From an uncultured Selenomonadaceae bacterium (lineage in GTDB: Bacteria > Bacillota > Negativicutes > Selenomonadales > Selenomonadaceae), in contig CAJOFR010000005.1 in the NCBI GenBank assembly GCA_905234195.1, forward strand, positions 1 to 64,000: DNA of 64,000 bases, written 5' to 3'. Shown here piece by piece: positions 44,726 through 52,976 of this stretch. How positions within the stretch are numbered: position 1 is the stretch's first letter; the number at the start of each line of letters is the position of its first letter. The notes under the pieces are model-generated. The model saw only the letters and a list, made by a program, of their open reading frames with translations, ran no database searches and had not been told where the DNA came from. A program made the position numbers and the translations under genes.

Positions 44726-46597
44726 TCAAGGTTGTTTTGAAAGTTCCTCAACGATTGTATCGTGAATTAGTTGCGCGTAAGCCTCGCTACCCTTTTCCGT
44801 CGGGTGAATGCCGTCTTCGATAAGCCATTCGGGGTGCTTAGAAATCAAGCCGTTCCAATCGACCTCATGAATATTTTTGCGCTCGGCAACGAATTCTTTT
44901 ATGTATTGGTTGTTCGTGAACTGGAAGTCGTAGTATTGCGAAGACTGCGGATAAAAAATATTTACCCAAAAAATTTGGCGGTCGTTGCCTAAACAATCCA
45001 ACATCTCCAACATTCTGTCGTGATACAGACTAAGCGGACCCGTCGAACCGTTCGTGCCGAGCCCCAAGACGACAATTTTTCCGAGCGTGCCGTCAAATTT
45101 GGAAGTTTGCGCCGCCTCTATACCGCCTTCAATGTGACGAGAAACCGCCGCGTCAACGTAACAGTTCGGCAAAACGTCGTGCAGTTCCTCCGCAGAGGCA
45201 AGCATAATCGAATCACCAATGCAAGTCACGCCGCTCAAGTCAACATCTTTTTTTACAGGTTGTTCCGTCTCAAAATTCTCCTGGGTATTTTTCTCGACGG
45301 GCGCGGGATTTTCCTGCATGGCGGCAGATTTTTTATTTTGCGCGTCATTTTTCGCCTTGTTCGCCTCAAGACGCGCCTGCAGTGCGGAATTGCTAGCCTT
45401 AGTGTCAGCCGAATCGATTATTCCGTTGCAACCGTAGCCCATGACGACAACGCCGGCAAAAGTTATCGCGACAAACGACGCCTTCTGCAGAAAAACTAAA
45501 CTTTCCCCGCGCGCAGGCAACTTGAATTTTAACAGCGCGTCGGACACGGATTCAGACCAAATCGACAGCAAAATAATTGCCGCAAGTTCAATCGCGTAAA
45601 AGTTCGGCAATTTGTCCCAGCCCATTTGATGAAACAGGACGATTATCGGGTACTGCCAAAGAAAAATTCCGAAACTGTATTTGCCGACCCAGCGGAACAG
45701 CGGATTTTCCAGAGCCTTGCCGATTGAAATTTTTCCGTCGGCAATCAAACTTATCGTCAAGCAAATGACAGCCGACATTGCCGCCATGCCGCCTTGATAG
45801 ACGAGCGGGTTTTGTCCGTCGATTGTCACGCTTGCATACGCAATCACCGCCACGCATGCGAAAAATAATGTGTACTTCAAAAATTTTACGAAAGAGCCGT
45901 TTGGTTCTTCGGAAGTTCTTCCCGCGAAAATCAATCCTGCCACCGCTCCGAAAAGTAATTCGTAAATGCGCGTGTCAGTTCCGTAATAGAGCCGCGAAAT
46001 ATCGATACCGGGTTGATACATTTGCGGCATTATCGTCGCCGCGCCCACTGCCAAAATTGTCATCAAAAAAATTCCCAATTTCCGCCAGCCGATTTTTGCA
46101 AGACCGACGTAAATCATGAACAGCACCGGCCAGCACAAATAATATTGCAGTTCAATTCCGATAAACCACATGTGCGTGAACGGCGATACGTCGTTGAATT
46201 TTTGGAAGTAGTCCGCGTTTTGATCTATCTGCCACAAATTATTATAGCCGAGCAAAATTGAAATGACTTCGGGGCGTATCGCCTCAATGACTTTCGGTGC
46301 CAAAAGGTAAAACGCGCCGACTGAAGCCAGGACGACGATTATCAGCGAAGGGTAAATTCTTTTTATTCTTTTCCAATAGTAGTTCAGGACGCTGAATTTT
46401 CCGGCGAGCCGCGCGCGCTCACTCGTGAACGCCAAAAGCCAGCCCGTCAAGACAAAAAACATCGGCACGCCAAAAAAACTGCCCTGCAAAATTTCTACGT
46501 TCATGTGAAAAATTGTCACGTAAATTATCGCCACAGTTCGCACGGCGTCCAATCCCAAAATACGTTGGCTTTTAACCGGCGCGGTTGTATTTTCCAT
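44726..46597 (-). CDS. Acyltransferase-3 / SGNH fusion O-acetyltransferase (OatA-like)
   Basis: The 623-aa membrane protein has an N-terminal acyltransferase-3 domain (about 10-370, 'GLDAVRTVAIIYVTIFHMN', ten or so helices) and a C-terminal SGNH hydrolase-like domain (about 450-620). The latter shows the blocks 'CIGDSIMLAS', 'GLGTNGS' and 'DGIHPTEKGSEAY'. This layout is that of OatA-type enzymes, which move acetyl groups across the membrane and attach them to peptidoglycan or surface sugars. The linker is rich in Lys, Glu and Asn. CAAGGAG precedes the ATG. The exact acceptor is unknown. Confidence 0.87.
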   Translation of the reverse strand: MENTTAPVKSQRILGLDAVRTVAIIYVTIFHMNVEILQGSFFGVPMFFVLTGWLLAFTSERARLAGKFSVLNYYWKRIKRIYPSLIIVVLASVGAFYLLAPKVIEAIRPEVISILLGYNNLWQIDQNADYFQKFNDVSPFTHMWFIGIELQYYLCWPVLFMIYVGLAKIGWRKLGIFLMTILAVGAATIMPQMYQPGIDISRLYYGTDTRIYELLFGAVAGLIFAGRTSEEPNGSFVKFLKYTLFFACVAVIAYASVTIDGQNPLVYQGGMAAMSAVICLTISLIADGKISIGKALENPLFRWVGKYSFGIFLWQYPIIVLFHQMGWDKLPNFYAIELAAIILLSIWSESVSDALLKFKLPARGESLVFLQKASFVAITFAGVVVMGYGCNGIIDSADTKASNSALQARLEANKAKNDAQNKKSAAMQENPAPVEKNTQENFETEQPVKKDVDLSGVTCIGDSIMLASAEELHDVLPNCYVDAAVSRHIEGGIEAAQTSKFDGTLGKIVVLGLGTNGSTGPLSLYHDRMLEMLDCLGNDRQIFWVNIFYPQSSQYYDFQFTNNQYIKEFVAERKNIHEVDWNGLISKHPEWLIEDGIHPTEKGSEAYAQLIHDTIVEELSKQP

Positions 46598-46660
46598 GTG
46601 CCACCAACTCCTTGAAAATACTCTTATTCCAAAAAAACTTTTTACTTTTTTCTTTATTCG

Positions 46661-47227
46661 TCAACAGTCGAAAATTTTTAGACCGGAAGATTTTGCCAAA
46701 AGCCGCAGCCGATAAATCGGAAGCCCCACGACATTTGACCAATCGCCGTTAATTTTTTCAATAAACTTCGTCGCGCCGCCCTGCAAAGCGTACGAGCCGG
46801 ATTTGTCCAGCGGTTCGCCCGTCGCAACGTAAGCGGAAATTTCCGCGTCGCTCATCTCCCCGAAAAAAACTTCGGTGACTTCCGCCGCCGTGAAAGTTTT
46901 TCCGCCGGCAACAATCGCCAAGCCGGTAATGACTTCGTGTTTTTTTCCGGCAAGAGTCTTGAGCATTTCGCGCGCGCCTTTTTCTCCGTCGGGCTTGCCA
47001 AAAATTTTCCCGCCCAAAACAACGATCGTATCCGCTCCGATAACAACCTCGCGCGGATATTTTTTCGCAACGGTCTCCGCTTTCAGCGTCGCATTTTTTA
47101 TCGCAAGAGCCTTTGGCGTTTCGGCGGCGTGAATCTCTTCGGCGTCACAGGCGTCGATAATAAAATCGGTGCAAAGTTTTTTCAAAAGCTCCTGCCTGCG
47201 CGGCGAACCCGAAGCCAGAATTATCAT
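46661..47227 (-). CDS. maf: Maf-family nucleoside triphosphate pyrophosphatase
   Basis: The 188-aa house-cleaning pyrophosphatase hydrolyses non-canonical NTPs (dTTP/UTP type). It begins 'MIILASGSPRRQELLKKL', the Maf signature, with 'VVIGADTIVVLGG' and 'GKPDGEKGAREML' motifs. ATG 47227 follows a G run (GGGGGGAA). It is separated from thrS by a terminator. Length matches the family (about 190). Confidence 0.92.
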   Translation of the reverse strand: MIILASGSPRRQELLKKLCTDFIIDACDAEEIHAAETPKALAIKNATLKAETVAKKYPREVVIGADTIVVLGGKIFGKPDGEKGAREMLKTLAGKKHEVITGLAIVAGGKTFTAAEVTEVFFGEMSDAEISAYVATGEPLDKSGSYALQGGATKFIEKINGDWSNVVGLPIYRLRLLAKSSGLKIFDC

Positions 47228-47240
47228 AAAAGTTCCCCCC

Positions 47241-47278
47241 AAAAACAAAGCTCCCTTGCAAAATTCGTCAAAGGAGCT
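47241..47278 (-). terminator. Rho-independent terminator downstream of thrS
   Basis: On the minus strand AGCTCCTTTG pairs with CAAGGGAGCT (one G-T pair; arms 47269-47278 and 47249-47258), followed by a T run at 47245-47241. Confidence 0.75.
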
Positions 47279-47302
47279 GAAAGTTTTATCCGAGTTAAAA
47301 AA

Positions 47303-49087
47303 TCAGTAAGTCAAATCGCGCGTAGAAATTTTCTTCTGCACGTAGGAAATGAAATCGTCAACGCTAATATCGTAGCTGTTTTTGTCGCCGTGCTTGCGGA
47401 CGGGCAACACGCCGGTTTCAACTTCCTTATCGCCGATAACGATCGTGTAGGGAATTTTTTTGACTTGACTGTCGCGAATTTTTTTGCCTGTCTTCTCGCT
47501 CCTGTCGTCTACCTCCGCGCGGAACCCCAGCTCGAAAAATTTCTGACAGAGCTTGCGGGAATAATCGACGTGCTTATCGGTAATCGGTAGCAGTTTAATT
47601 TGCACGGGCGCGAACCAAACGGGGAATGCGCCGGCGAAATTTTCAATCAGAATCCCGATAAAGCGTTCGATACTCCCGTAAACGACGCGGTGAACCATAA
47701 TCGGGCGGTGTTTTTCCCCGTCCTCGCCGGTGTACGTCATATCGAATTTTTCGGGCAGGAGCATATCAAGCTGAATCGTTCCGCACTGCCACGTCCTGCC
47801 GATTGAGTCGCGCAGGTGAAAATCGATTTTCGGACCATAAAACGCGCCGTCGCCTTCGTTGATAACGTATTCGAGCCCGCGATTATCGAGAGCCCTTTGG
47901 AGCGCGGCGGTGGCCTTCTCCCAAATTTCGTCGCTGCCCATAGAATTTTCGGGGCGCGTGGAAAGTTCCGCCTTGTACGTCAAGCCGAAAGTTTTATAGA
48001 CTTCGTCGAAAAGGTCAATCGTCCTTTGAATTTCGCCTTCGATTTGTTCGGGCGTCATGAAAATATGTGCGTCGTCCTGCGTAAAATTTCTGACGCGGAA
48101 AAGTCCGTGCAGTGCCCCGCTAAGTTCGTGGCGGTGAACAAGTCCGAGCTCCGCAGTCCGCAGAGGAAGTTCGCGGTAGCTGTGCGGATGCGTGTTGTAA
48201 ACCAAAATCGCACCCGGGCAATTCATCGGCTTAACCGCATAATCTTCCTCGTCAATCTTCGTGAAATACATATTCTCCTTGTAATGATCCCAATGCCCTG
48301 AAGTTTCCCAGAGCTTACGGTTTAAAATTATCGGCGTCTTAATTTCGTAGTAGCCGTAGCGGCGGTGAACTTCGCGCCAATAATTCAACAGCTCGTTTTG
48401 AATAATCATGCCGTTGGGGTGGAAAAACGGGAAGCCGGGTCCTTCGTCGTGCAGGCTGAAAATATCCAGCTCCTTGCCGAGTTTTCGGTGGTCGCGTTTC
48501 GCCGCCTCCTCCAGCATGCGCAAATATTCGTTAAGCTCCTCTTTCGTCGTGAAGGCCGTGCCGTAAATCCTCTGCAACATTTTATTATGCTCGTCGCCGC
48601 GCCAATAAGCACCGGCAATCGACATGAGTTTAAATGCTTTGACTTTGCCGGTTGATTGAACGTGAGGACCCGCGCACAAATCCGTAAAATCTCCCTGCGT
48701 GAAAAGAGAAATCTCCGCGTCTTCGGGCAAGTCCGTAATCAATTCGACTTTGTAATTTTCACCGAGCGCGGCAAATTTTTTCAGCGCGTCTTCGCGGCTG
48801 AGGACACTGCGTTCAAGTTTCAGATTTTGCTTGACGATATTTTTCATTTCCTTTTCTATGTCCGCCAAGTCCTCCTCGGTGAGTTTTCTTTCAAGGTCAA
48901 TGTCGTAATAAAAACCGGTGTCGATAGCCGGACCGATAGCGAGCTGAACATTTTTCCCGTCCGCGCCGCCATAGAGATGCTTGACTGCTTGAGCCAAAAT
49001 ATGTGAGGCGGTGTGTCGAAGGGAGTGCAAAAATTCTGCGCCGTCGACTTCCGCGAGACTTCCATCTTTCGTAATAATTTTTTCCAT
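47303..49087 (-). CDS. thrS: Threonyl-tRNA synthetase lacking the TGS domain
   Basis: The 594-aa class II synthetase charges tRNA-Thr. It begins almost directly with the editing (N2) domain ('LRHTASHILAQAVKHLY', with the HxxxH zinc-type motif) and has motif 2 'ELGLVHRHELSGALHGLFRVRNFTQDD', the zinc Cys in 'MNCPGAILVY' and motif 3 'VYGSIERFIGILIE'. The N-terminal TGS domain of about 60 residues present in E. coli ThrRS (642 aa) is missing, as in some other bacteria. The SD sequence AAGGAGGG is enclosed in a short hairpin. An extended -10-like TGTGCTATTAT lies about 35 bases upstream. Confidence 0.93.
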   Translation of the reverse strand: MEKIITKDGSLAEVDGAEFLHSLRHTASHILAQAVKHLYGGADGKNVQLAIGPAIDTGFYYDIDLERKLTEEDLADIEKEMKNIVKQNLKLERSVLSREDALKKFAALGENYKVELITDLPEDAEISLFTQGDFTDLCAGPHVQSTGKVKAFKLMSIAGAYWRGDEHNKMLQRIYGTAFTTKEELNEYLRMLEEAAKRDHRKLGKELDIFSLHDEGPGFPFFHPNGMIIQNELLNYWREVHRRYGYYEIKTPIILNRKLWETSGHWDHYKENMYFTKIDEEDYAVKPMNCPGAILVYNTHPHSYRELPLRTAELGLVHRHELSGALHGLFRVRNFTQDDAHIFMTPEQIEGEIQRTIDLFDEVYKTFGLTYKAELSTRPENSMGSDEIWEKATAALQRALDNRGLEYVINEGDGAFYGPKIDFHLRDSIGRTWQCGTIQLDMLLPEKFDMTYTGEDGEKHRPIMVHRVVYGSIERFIGILIENFAGAFPVWFAPVQIKLLPITDKHVDYSRKLCQKFFELGFRAEVDDRSEKTGKKIRDSQVKKIPYTIVIGDKEVETGVLPVRKHGDKNSYDISVDDFISYVQKKISTRDLTY

Positions 49088-49097
49088 AATAAAAAAA

Positions 49098-49112
49098 TCC
49101 CTCCTTGAGGGA
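49098..49112 (-). promoter_or_regulatory. Small hairpin covering the thrS ribosome-binding site
   Basis: TCCCTC (minus strand, 49112-49107) can pair with GAGGGA (49103-49098) around a 3-base loop, hiding the SD sequence of thrS. It may restrain translation; with only 6 bp it could also be chance. Confidence 0.3.
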
Positions 49113-49159
49113 ATAATAGCACACCTGTCAACAAATTGCCATAACTTTTTTAGAATTAA

Positions 49160-49780
49160 TCAATCATAAAAAAATCTCAAGCTTGCAAAACGCAGCTCCT
49201 TAGGTTCGACGGGTTTGGAGGCGACATTTGCCGCGCCGTAAAGTGCGCTGTATTTCTCCTTGCACTCCAAAACGCGCTTGACATATTTTCTGGTTTCGTC
49301 GAAGGGAATTGCGTCGACGTCAGAAAAATCTTTTGACCAACCGTTTTTTTCAATCCAGTGGTTGACATTGCCGCGCCCTGCATTGTAGGCCGCCAAAGCC
49401 AACACATCATTACCGCCGAACTCGTATTCAAGTTCAGAAAGATACCAAATTCCGTAGCGGATATTTTTATCGCTGTCGTGCAGTTCGTCTAAGGAAGGCG
49501 GATCGTCGTCGAGGCAACAGGCAATCCACGCGGCAGTCTCCGGCATAATTTGCATGAGTCCTATCGCGCCGCTACGCGACATGGCATCTTTCGCGAAATT
49601 GCTTTCGACTTTCATGACGGACACCGCCAAAAACTTATCGACTTTGTAGCGCGCCGCGTGTCTTTCCACTTTGTCGCGGTAGGGGAAGGGATATAAAAAT
49701 TTTCTTTGCGCGTTCTGATTGTTTATCGCCAAATACGCCACGAAAAATACAGCCAACATTGCCGCAAAAAATTTTCTCAA
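49160..49780 (-). CDS. Membrane-anchored lytic transglycosylase (Slt type)
   Basis: The protein (about 206 aa) has an N-terminal signal anchor ('FFAAMLAVFFVAYLAI') and an SLT domain (about 45-160) with the catalytic Glu in 'VMKVESNF', then 'GAIGLMQIMPETA' and 'LALAAYNAGRGNVNHW'. It cleaves the MurNAc-GlcNAc bond of peptidoglycan in the periplasm. The start is TTG at 49780 or 49783; both follow GGAGGTGA, at 8 and 5 bases from GGAGG. It starts about 6 bp after the stop of coaE. Confidence 0.87.
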   Translation of the reverse strand: MRKFFAAMLAVFFVAYLAINNQNAQRKFLYPFPYRDKVERHAARYKVDKFLAVSVMKVESNFAKDAMSRSGAIGLMQIMPETAAWIACCLDDDPPSLDELHDSDKNIRYGIWYLSELEYEFGGNDVLALAAYNAGRGNVNHWIEKNGWSKDFSDVDAIPFDETRKYVKRVLECKEKYSALYGAANVASKPVEPKELRFASLRFFYD

Positions 49781-49785
49781 CAAAC

Positions 49786-50394
49786 TCACCTCCAACTGAA
49801 ATACGAAATTTTATCCAACGCCGCTTTAATTTGTCTGCGAAGTTTTGAGCGCGGTCCGTCGTCATTTTTGATAACGACATCTGCGCGCTTGCGAATTTCT
49901 TTTGTGGACATTTGAGCGTTTAGGCGGACAAGAGCTTGTTGCAGAGTAATTCCGTCGCGTTGAGTAAGCCGCCAAATTTGTCTGCTACGACTGACAAAGA
50001 CCGCCCACGTTTCGTCAACAAATTTCTCCCAGCCCACGTCAAAAAGCAAAGGCACTTCCAAAACGGCAAGCCTTTTCCCATTTTCCGAAGACTCCACCAA
50101 AAAATCACGCACACGATTTAAAAGAACCGGATGAGCTACGGAATTTATCCAACGCCTTTCATTTTCGTCATTGAAAATAATTTCGCCGATTAATTTTTTG
50201 TTCAGCAAGCCTTCGGGACTTACGATATAGCTCCCGAAATGGTCGACGTAGGTATCAAAAAGCAAACCGCCCGGCATCAAGAGCTCGTGGGTGACCGTAT
50301 CAATATCGAGAGTCGCCGCGCCGTATCTCCTAAGTTCAAACGCAACCGCAGACTTTCCGCAGGCAATCCCGCCTGTCAATCCGATTATATACAA
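49786..50394 (-). CDS. coaE: Dephospho-CoA kinase
   Basis: The 202-aa P-loop kinase performs the last step of coenzyme A synthesis. It begins 'MYIIGLTGGIACGKSAVAFELRR' (Walker A), with 'LDIDTVTHELL', 'VPLLFDVGWE' and 'RLNAQMSTKEIRKRADVVIKN' typical of CoaE. AAGGGGG precedes the ATG at some distance. It lies between the CvfB-like gene and the lytic transglycosylase gene on the minus strand. Confidence 0.92.
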   Translation of the reverse strand: MYIIGLTGGIACGKSAVAFELRRYGAATLDIDTVTHELLMPGGLLFDTYVDHFGSYIVSPEGLLNKKLIGEIIFNDENERRWINSVAHPVLLNRVRDFLVESSENGKRLAVLEVPLLFDVGWEKFVDETWAVFVSRSRQIWRLTQRDGITLQQALVRLNAQMSTKEIRKRADVVIKNDDGPRSKLRRQIKAALDKISYFSWR

Positions 50395-50418
50395 AATTTT
50401 TTCCCCCTTGACGAAAAT

Positions 50419-51306
50419 TTAATCGGTGTTCGCCAATTTAAAACCTTCGCCAAATTTTTCTATTGAACGATTTTTCAGCAGGTGACCTATCGCGCGCTTA
50501 AAGGCCGCCTTGCTGATTTTGAAGACGGCTTGAATTTTTTTCGGGTCTGTCTTATCTCCGAAAGTCATTGCGCCGCCGTTCGCGCGAATAAATCTCAAAA
50601 TCTTTTCCGCGTCGTCCATTATAGCATTTTCTTTCGTGTTCCTCAAGGAAGCATTGAGCCGCCCGTCCTCCCGAACGAAAGTAACGCGCGCCTCGACATT
50701 CGCGCCGATTTTCAGCGGGCGGTCAATTTCTTTCTGCGCGATGAAGACAATATTCCTTTCGGTGCTGAAGACGAACGCGCCGGCGTCGGTGATATTAAAA
50801 ATGGAGCCGCGAATTTTGTCGCCGACCTTGATATTTTCTGCGGGCTTGGAGGCGCGGCGAATCTCGTCCGAAACTTTCATGGAGGTGGCAAGCCTGCCGG
50901 ATTTATCGACGTAGAGTTTCGCCCAGACGGTGTCGCCAATTTGAGGACGCCCGTGCATTTCCGCGAAGGGCATAAAAATCCCGCGCTCCGCTCCCACGTC
51001 CAAAAACGCGCCGTCATTCGTTAGGTTGATAACTTTCAGGCGGGCGATTTGTCCGACGCGCATTTTCGGCAAGTTCATGCTGGCGGTCAATCTTTTTTTC
51101 GGGTCGAGGTACAAAAAAACTTCGACGGTGTCACCGATTTTAACTTCGGCAGTTTGTTGCGTCTTGTGCAAAAGAATATCGTCGCTTGTATTGCCGGTGC
51201 CCGCGTCCAAAAAAATTCCAAACTCGCTTTGACGAACGGCTTTAAGTTTCGCTACGGTCATCGGCTTCAAGGGAAAATCTTTTTCGGAAAAATTTTTAGT
51301 CTTCAT
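50419..51306 (-). CDS. S1-domain RNA-binding protein (CvfB/YitL-like)
   Basis: The 295-aa protein contains tandem S1-like OB domains ('SEFGIFLDAG', 'LTNDGAFLDVGAERGIFMP', 'ITDAGAFVFSTERNIVFI') and a C-terminal winged helix ('AFKRAIGHLLKNRSIEKFGEGFKL'). This is the layout of CvfB, an RNA-binding regulator of virulence-factor expression in staphylococci. I use ATG 51306, which overlaps the end of rsfS by 11 bp; its SD sequence is weak, and ATG 51261 is an alternative. Targets are unknown. Confidence 0.85.
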   Translation of the reverse strand: MKTKNFSEKDFPLKPMTVAKLKAVRQSEFGIFLDAGTGNTSDDILLHKTQQTAEVKIGDTVEVFLYLDPKKRLTASMNLPKMRVGQIARLKVINLTNDGAFLDVGAERGIFMPFAEMHGRPQIGDTVWAKLYVDKSGRLATSMKVSDEIRRASKPAENIKVGDKIRGSIFNITDAGAFVFSTERNIVFIAQKEIDRPLKIGANVEARVTFVREDGRLNASLRNTKENAIMDDAEKILRFIRANGGAMTFGDKTDPKKIQAVFKISKAAFKRAIGHLLKNRSIEKFGEGFKLANTD

Positions 51307-51640
51307 AGCTTGTAATCTCGGCGTCGCCCCAAAGTTTTTCGAGCGCGTAATAATCTCGGCTTTCGTCTTTAAAAATATGGACGACAACGTCGCCGTAATC
51401 GAGCAAAACCCATTCGCCTTCCTGGTAGCCTTCCTTGTGGCTGAAGTGAACATTTTTCTCGTCAAGTTTTTCCTCGATACCGTCGGCAATCGCACGGACT
51501 TGAGCGGCGGTGGGCGCGTTGCACACCACAAAATAATCCGTCGAGAACATCAAGCCGCGCATATCCATCGTGATAATGTTGCCTGCCTTCTTGTTGCTTG
51601 CCGCCTGGCAAATTTTTGTTGCAAGTTCAGTAGTTTCCAA
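51296..51640 (-). CDS. rsfS: Ribosomal silencing factor RsfS
   Basis: The 114-aa protein binds ribosomal protein L14 and blocks subunit joining in starvation. It matches the family by 'MDMRGLMFSTDYFVVCNAPTAAQVRAIADGIEEKL' in parts and 'EGYQEGEWVLLDYGDVVVHIF'. Its place downstream of nadD, yqeK and the LCP gene is the conserved order in Firmicutes. The ATG follows AAGGGG. Confidence 0.93.
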   Translation of the reverse strand: METTELATKICQAASNKKAGNIITMDMRGLMFSTDYFVVCNAPTAAQVRAIADGIEEKLDEKNVHFSHKEGYQEGEWVLLDYGDVVVHIFKDESRDYYALEKLWGDAEITSYED

Positions 51641-51670
51641 AGTAAGTACCCCTTTCGATTTAAAAATTTT

Positions 51671-52672
51671 TTATTCGTCGTCGCTAATCCCTTCAGAAAT
51701 ATCCTGCACGGGGAAAAGTTCGCTGATACGCACGTCAATTTCGGCAAGGTTAGGAACCCAAACGCCTTGATCATTTTCGGAACCGGGCAGCATAGTCGTC
51801 GTTGGCGGGTCGCTGCTCATTTGACGGAGGACATTTGCCAGATGCGCCGAGTCAAAAATTTCCGCGCTGGTATCGATTTTATTTCGGAAGACGTCAGCGA
51901 TAGCGGGGAGCTTAGGAATTGTTTCCAGCTGCAAAACTTTTGCGTAGAGAGCCTTGATAAATTTTTGTTGCCGCTGAACTCTTCCGACGTCGCCCAATTT
52001 TTCGCCGCGATACCGCAAATATTTTTGAGAGTCTTCACCATTCAAATGCTGATATCCCTGCTGAATATGAATTGTCAATCCTGATTCGGGGTCTTCGTAA
52101 TCCATATTCTCTTCCACGTAAATATCAACGCCGCCCAAAATATCAATCAGCTCCGCAAAAGTATTCATATCGATGACGATGAACTGGTGGATAGAAATTC
52201 CCAAAAGGTTTGAGACGTGACGAACCATTAAATTTGCGCCGCCCCAGTTGTACAAATTTCCTATCCTCCCCGTAGAAGAATCCGCCGAAACCCATGTATC
52301 TCGCGGAATTGAAATCAGACGAGACTTGCCGGTATCGTTCGAGAAACTCAAAACCAAAATCGTATCGGCTTGCAGTTCGCCCTGTTCGCCGCCGTCTATG
52401 CCGAGAATCAAAATGTTTGTATAGCCGTCAAATTTAGGATTAACTTCACCGGTGCGCGCGGTTTTTCTTTCGCTGTAGCCTTGATACATTGAAGTAAACT
52501 CATTGTAAACCCGACTGATAACGTTGTACGCTCCCAAGCCGAGAAATAAAACCGCAGAGCCTACAAGGGCAACTATAACGACTTGAAAAATCACGCGAAA
52601 AAACTCCCGCCTTCGCCGTCGTTTCATAGCTTTGCGCTTTTTGTCTATGTTATCTTGAGTTAAATTTGCCAT
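51671..52672 (-). CDS. LytR-CpsA-Psr (LCP) family envelope ligase
   Basis: The 333-aa protein has a basic cytoplasmic start, one membrane helix (about 28-50, 'VIFQVVIVALVGSAVLFLGLGAY') and an extracellular LCP domain with 'NILILGIDGGEQGELQADTILVLSF' and 'RLISIPRDTWV' in parts and 'MDYEDPESGLTIHIQQGYQHLNGEDSQKYLRYR'-type sequence. LCP enzymes attach polymers to peptidoglycan. ATG 52672 is preferred; GTG 52681 lies too close to its SD sequence. LCP genes near nadD-yqeK-rsfS are usual in Firmicutes. Confidence 0.9.
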   Translation of the reverse strand: MANLTQDNIDKKRKAMKRRRRREFFRVIFQVVIVALVGSAVLFLGLGAYNVISRVYNEFTSMYQGYSERKTARTGEVNPKFDGYTNILILGIDGGEQGELQADTILVLSFSNDTGKSRLISIPRDTWVSADSSTGRIGNLYNWGGANLMVRHVSNLLGISIHQFIVIDMNTFAELIDILGGVDIYVEENMDYEDPESGLTIHIQQGYQHLNGEDSQKYLRYRGEKLGDVGRVQRQQKFIKALYAKVLQLETIPKLPAIADVFRNKIDTSAEIFDSAHLANVLRQMSSDPPTTTMLPGSENDQGVWVPNLAEIDVRISELFPVQDISEGISDDE

Positions 52673-52697
52673 TTTAGACACTGCTCACTTTTTTTAA

Positions 52698-52976
52698 TCA
52701 ACAATAAAATTTCACTTCGCCAAAACGTTTTTCCAAAGTTGAAATAATTTCTTCGGCACGCGCCTCAATCACACGCATAATATTTTTTAATTTAACGTCC
52801 GGAATTTTTGAATTATTATTGCACAAAAGACATTTGTGACTTTCTGTTATCCAAATTTTTGTCGCATTGACTGTCGGGTCGCCCTGTGAAACATGAACGT
52901 GCACCGGCTCAAGGGGATTGCCTTCATTTACCCAAAAATATATTGTGTACGAGCCAATCTTAAATATACGAGGCAT
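52698..52976 (-). CDS. DUF4160 domain protein
   Basis: The 92-aa protein begins 'MPRIFKIGSYTIYFW', then 'PVHVHV', and ends with a helix ('ARAEEIISTLEKRFGEVKFYC'). This matches DUF4160, a small domain often encoded in two-gene cassettes with DUF2442 or similar partners and suspected to be toxin-antitoxin-like. ATG 52976 follows AGGGGGG. It overlaps the C-terminal end of the YqeK fusion gene by 17 bp. It interrupts the otherwise conserved yqeK-LCP-rsfS order. Confidence 0.7.
   Translation of the reverse strand: MPRIFKIGSYTIYFWVNEGNPLEPVHVHVSQGDPTVNATKIWITESHKCLLCNNNSKIPDVKLKNIMRVIEARAEEIISTLEKRFGEVKFYC

Noticed and set aside
49113-49121. A full sigma-70 promoter before thrS using the nearby TTGACA
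   Set aside because: TTGACA lies only 7 bases from the TATTAT box, too close to act as its -35; only an extended -10 element remains plausible.
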